A stretch of DNA of 11,573 bases from Larix sibirica (Eukaryota; Streptophyta; Pinopsida; Pinales; Pinaceae). Positions 8,866 to 11,573 of this stretch are shown piece by piece (position 1 is the stretch's first letter; each line of letters opens with the position of its first letter). Both the position numbers and the translations under genes were made by a program. Under the pieces are notes generated by a model. That model searched no databases, had not been told where the DNA came from, and worked only from the letters and a program-made list of their open reading frames with translations. Where the stretch lies: assembly GCA_004151065.3 (NCBI GenBank), contig NWUY0300005488.1, positions 1 through 11,573 on the forward strand, written 5' to 3'.

Positions 8866-9480
8866 AAATTTTGGAAAAAATCTTATCAACATGTATGTCA
8901 AATGTAGATATTTACACCTTGCTCACCAAATGTTTGGAAAAATCCCTAAACAAGATACTATCTCCTAGAATGTACTGATGATCTTAGAGGATGCATGCTA
9001 GTTGTTTAATAAAAATGCCACAGTGAAATGGGAATTCCCATGATGTTATGATTTCAAGATATAAATAGCATGGTCATGTTTCCAAGGTCTTCCAACTGTT
9101 TGTGGGTATGGTACAATCAGACACAAAAAACAACTAGGTCATATTTACTAGAATTCTTATTATATGTGCATACATTTGTTAATTCATTGAGTTAGTTCAA
9201 GACAAAAATTGTGGAATGAGCATCTAGTATAAAGTGATTAATGATTGTTTGTAAAAACACATGAACTAAAATTGATGGAATTTTCATTGTTCCTCTCTCA
9301 AATTTTGGAGAATCTATGTCCCACATTTATAAATAATTACCTAAACAAAGTTGAATTCTTCATTGCTCACCTCGCGAGCCCCACTGTGATATGCATTTCA
9401 AGGGGATGTGTGTATTGCACCATAATGGAAAATATGCTAATATGGACCTGGAAGTTAGCAAAGTTGATTGGAATCACACT
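8866..9480 (+). pseudogene. Broken PLS-type pentatricopeptide repeat (PPR) gene fragment
   Basis: Plant PPR proteins bind organellar transcripts and guide their editing, splicing or stability; they are usually encoded without introns. From 8879 the plus strand reads NLINMYVKC, then AHQMFGKIPKQDTIS, a TAG where W is expected (8966), NVL, then LEDAC, a TAG (8999) and LFNK. After a frame change at about 9010 it reads MPQ, TGA (9024), NGNSHDVMISRYK, TAG (9066), HGHVSKVFQLFVGMVQSDTK and TAG (9135). These match the classic PLS consensus ('NALIDMYaKCG...A..vFdkMp.rd.vSWN.mI..y..hG....al.lF..M...g..P'). About 2.5 motifs are recognisable to about 9160. A weaker match to the C-terminal E region (LNKVEFFIAHLASPTV) follows at about 9335-9400. 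There is no start, targeting peptide or DYW end. The fragment sits on the same strand as MLH3, about 100 bases or more upstream. Confidence 0.72.
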
Positions 9481-9588
9481 ATGCATCTTAAATGAATGCT
9501 TCTAATGGGTAATACTATGAGAAATATAGAGGAACTCATGTATACATGGGTGAAAGGAAAGGCTTTAACCAATGTACCATATTTGGGG

Positions 9589-10870
9589 TATATTGCTTGC
9601 CTTCCTGAAGTGGTTTTCAATGCTTTGCGCTCCAGTACAATTTTGTCAAATTTTGTACAGATTATAGAGGAGTTGGTATTGAACAACATTGATGATAGAT
9701 CCACAAATATGCACATTGATGTATATGTAGATAAAGCTATACCAAAGTGGAAGAGGATGGATTTTCCATTAAGAGAGAGGATTTTATGCTCCTTAGTAAA
9801 AGGTATGCAACTTTGAAATTTCACAATCTAGCTGAGTTCAGTGATGGGATAAAATCCTTAGGGATTTGTGGAGAAGCTCTAAGTTCTCTTTATGTTGTTG
9901 CTTTTCTTAATGTTACTACAAGAGCACATGTAAATCCAAATAGCTATAAGAAAATAATAAAGGGCTGACAGTCTGTCCCTTGATATTAGTGGCAACAATC
10001 TAGGACATGGAACAACATTTATTGCCTGTGATATATTTTACAGCCAACCGGTCCGAAAGATGTTGTTCTAGTCAAGCCCAATGGAGATTCTGTAGTCTGT
10101 AAGGGAAGGTGTTCTCTAGAGTGCCCTTATTCATCTCTAGGGGGCATTTAGAGTCACACATGGACATGAAAGAGAAATTGGTTCACACTATTCCTTCCAT
10201 GTCACCTCTTTGTATGCTGAGCAACATTTTTGAGAAGGAGCTCACAAGTGACTTACGTGAAATAAATTTTACCCAAGGGAAGCTAAGGCTTTTTGGATTT
10301 TTATCTAACTCACCTCATCGACTATCCTCAAAGGCGTTACAGTTCTTTTATATCAACTCTCACTTTGTTGATAAAACTCCTATTCATAATTTGTTGAATA
10401 GTTCATCAATCAAAGTTGAAAGGATGTTGACTCCATCACATAATGATTTGGGTATAATAAAGAGAGGGATTCTTGTGAGAAGGATTCATATCCTGGATAT
10501 ATTGTGAATCTGAGATGTCCTCACTCAAGCTATGGTATCACATATGAACTATCAAAGACTATGGTTGAATTTAAAAATTGGGAACCTATTATTTATTTTG
10601 TTGATGAAGTTCTCTGGGGCACTTAGGGAAAGCCTTTTGCTGATTTTTCACCAGTCATGATAGAAGGAACATAAAGAACTAGTTCATCCCAAATCAAAAT
10701 GCAAAACCAACACCAATAAAACATAAAATATAGCAGCTTCTACATCCATTAACATATTGTTCTCATTGTAAGGATGAAGGAGCAATGGCTACTAAAGGTA
10801 ATGGGGTTACAATGCCTAATACTTTACTACAACCTGTTTCAGGTGAACCAAATTGGTCATGTTGCTAAAA
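9589..10870 (+). pseudogene. MLH3: Broken, apparently intronless MLH3 (MutL homolog) N-terminal fragment
   Basis: MLH3 pairs with MLH1 as MutL-gamma in mismatch repair and meiotic crossover resolution in the nucleus. The fragment covers the GHKL ATPase and transducer domains: YIACLPE (9589), motif I EELVLNNIDD (9667), then a frame change. Motif II follows as VEEDGFSI (9747; the usual DDGxGI has lost its second glycine), then RYATLKFHNLAEF and motif III GICGEAL (usually GFRGEAL). A 2-base loss precedes the TGA at 9966. Motif IV reads GTTFIACDIFYSQPVRK (10008-10059), followed by four in-frame TAGs (10069, 10093, 10117, 10138). A frame change leads to SKALQFFYINSHFV and TPIHNLL (about 10330-10400), and another at 10489 to YPGYIVNLRCP and SKTMVEFKNWEP, a MutL transducer signature ending near 10611. 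Coding-like linker text continues to 10868. The endonuclease and C-terminal domains are absent. Nothing intron-sized interrupts it. It is certainly non-functional. Confidence 0.88.
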
Positions 10871-11426
10871 GTATTGAAGCAGTAAAAATGTCCAAACATG
10901 TTGGATGAGGAGTGATGACAAGCCATCGTAGGTATTGAATTAATGTTTTTTAGTTTTCTATGTCTCTTTCTTTCCCCTTTGTTGTTTTTGTAACTTGAAA
11001 GTTACTTCATATGTGAGATTAACATCCTAGATTTTTTAATGGTTCTCTCCTTGCATGTACAAAGTGGTGAAACCAAAAACACCTTTATTGTAGATATGAC
11101 AGTGGGCTTGATTACCTAGAATATGGTTTATTATTTGGTATCGAGTACAGGTCATATATTTTAGGCTTTTCATAGTAATTTTCCTTGTAACTTTTCTTTT
11201 ATATTATGCATAGCATTAATTTTTGTTTGATGCATATGGGTTTTAATTGAAATATGATTTGTTTGCAACATGAAGAAATTTGTCATTATCTTAAACAAAG
11301 TGGTGAGGGGCCTACTTTTGTTAGATTACATATTGGGTTTTGATCTTTTCTAGATTGAAATAGATGAAATTTTGAAATACAAAATTGCCTTTTGGATGAG
11401 CTTCTCTTCTTTACAAATCACGTGCT
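10871..11426. other. AT-rich sequence right of the MLH3 fragment, no gene
   Basis: A GTATTG string at about 10931 follows the last coding-like text and could be a retained intron start, but no acceptor or continuing MLH3 homology is seen. The rest is T-rich DNA with no recognisable motif, polyadenine tail, LTR edge or repeat. Confidence 0.45.
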
Positions 11427-11573
11427 GGGGCAGTAATCCAATTTAGTTTTTATTTAGTGTGATTCAATGTCAACTTTGATTTTGTTTAAGGGGGCTAGTA
11501 GTCCAATTTTAGATTTTATTTACTTTGATGCAATGTGATATTTGATTCTATTTAAGGGTGCTAACTCAATGGA
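11427..11573 (+). repeat. Tandem repeat, unit about 64-66 bp, running off the right edge
   Basis: Unit 1 (11427-11490) and unit 2 (11491-11556) share GGGGC.AGTA.TCCAATTT, then TTTATTTA, GAT.CAATGT and a TTTAAG end. A third unit starts at about 11557 (GGTGCTAA) and is cut by the window edge. The units are diverged, so this is an old or weakly homogenised array, possibly a satellite-like stretch or part of an LTR or subterminal region. Confidence 0.75.

Noticed and set aside
9516-9540. GAAATATAGAGGAACTCATG resembling the DNA of MLH3 motif I at 9661-9680, as a possible duplication
   Set aside because: The match is short and not supported by flanking similarity.
9474-9824. 116-codon open frame on the minus strand
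   Set aside because: It lies antisense to the MLH3 motif I region and has no family resemblance; it is a shadow of the MLH3 fragment.
11137-11152. TGGTATCGAG string resembling a primer-binding site
   Set aside because: It matches only the first seven bases well and is not preceded by a CA-ending LTR edge.
1-11573. tRNA genes, rRNA, CRISPR array, bacterial promoters or operons
   Set aside because: No cloverleaf with A and B boxes, no regularly spaced identical repeats, and the sequence is clearly plant-nuclear in character.

Overview
The window looks like nuclear DNA of a land plant with a large, repeat-rich genome; a gymnosperm is possible but cannot be proven from the sequence. It is AT-rich and has no intact long reading frame. 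It contains remnants of plant-type gene families (a PLS-type pentatricopeptide repeat protein and the mismatch-repair protein MLH3), CACTA-type transposon ends, and retroelement primer-binding sites complementary to initiator Met-tRNA. I see no intact gene, no tRNA or rRNA, and nothing bacterial.

Layout. Bases 1-86 are the end of one CACTA-like DNA transposon. Its 86-bp terminus recurs, inverted and ungapped (74/86 identical), at 4432-4517, where a second CACTA-like element begins. Between them lies AT-rich DNA with an unassigned stretch (about 1900-2640), a possible trace of a P-class PPR gene on the minus strand (3582-3740), and the primer-binding site of a minus-strand LTR retroelement (4403-4414). 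The second CACTA end interrupts that retroelement's LTR 15 bp from its edge. Inside this second end are palindromic GACTAA/TTAGTC subterminal repeats, then a foldback structure with tandem about 50-bp units (about 4755-5095), then a GT/GC microsatellite followed by an AT palindrome tract (5311-5408).

Bases 5400-8200 are mostly featureless decayed DNA with short tandem duplications and one unassigned coding-like stretch (about 6480-6690). From about 8210 the picture becomes more structured. There is a putative LTR 3' portion with a TATA box, a primer-binding site at 8438-8449, and a duplicated leader segment (8468-8579). A broken PPR gene fragment (about 8866-9160, perhaps to 9480) and a broken, apparently intronless MLH3 N-terminal fragment (about 9589-10870) follow on the same strand. 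A 64-66-bp tandem repeat runs off the right edge.

The most interesting reading is that the segment from about 8210 rightward is an old retroelement that carries fragments of two unrelated host genes, PPR and MLH3. The MLH3 piece has lost its introns, which points to an RNA intermediate. Independent retrocopy insertion, or capture by the CACTA element that begins at 4432, are the alternatives. Nearly all nonsense mutations in both fragments are TAG, often where glutamine is expected, which fits C-to-T decay at CAG (CHG) sites in methylated plant repeats.
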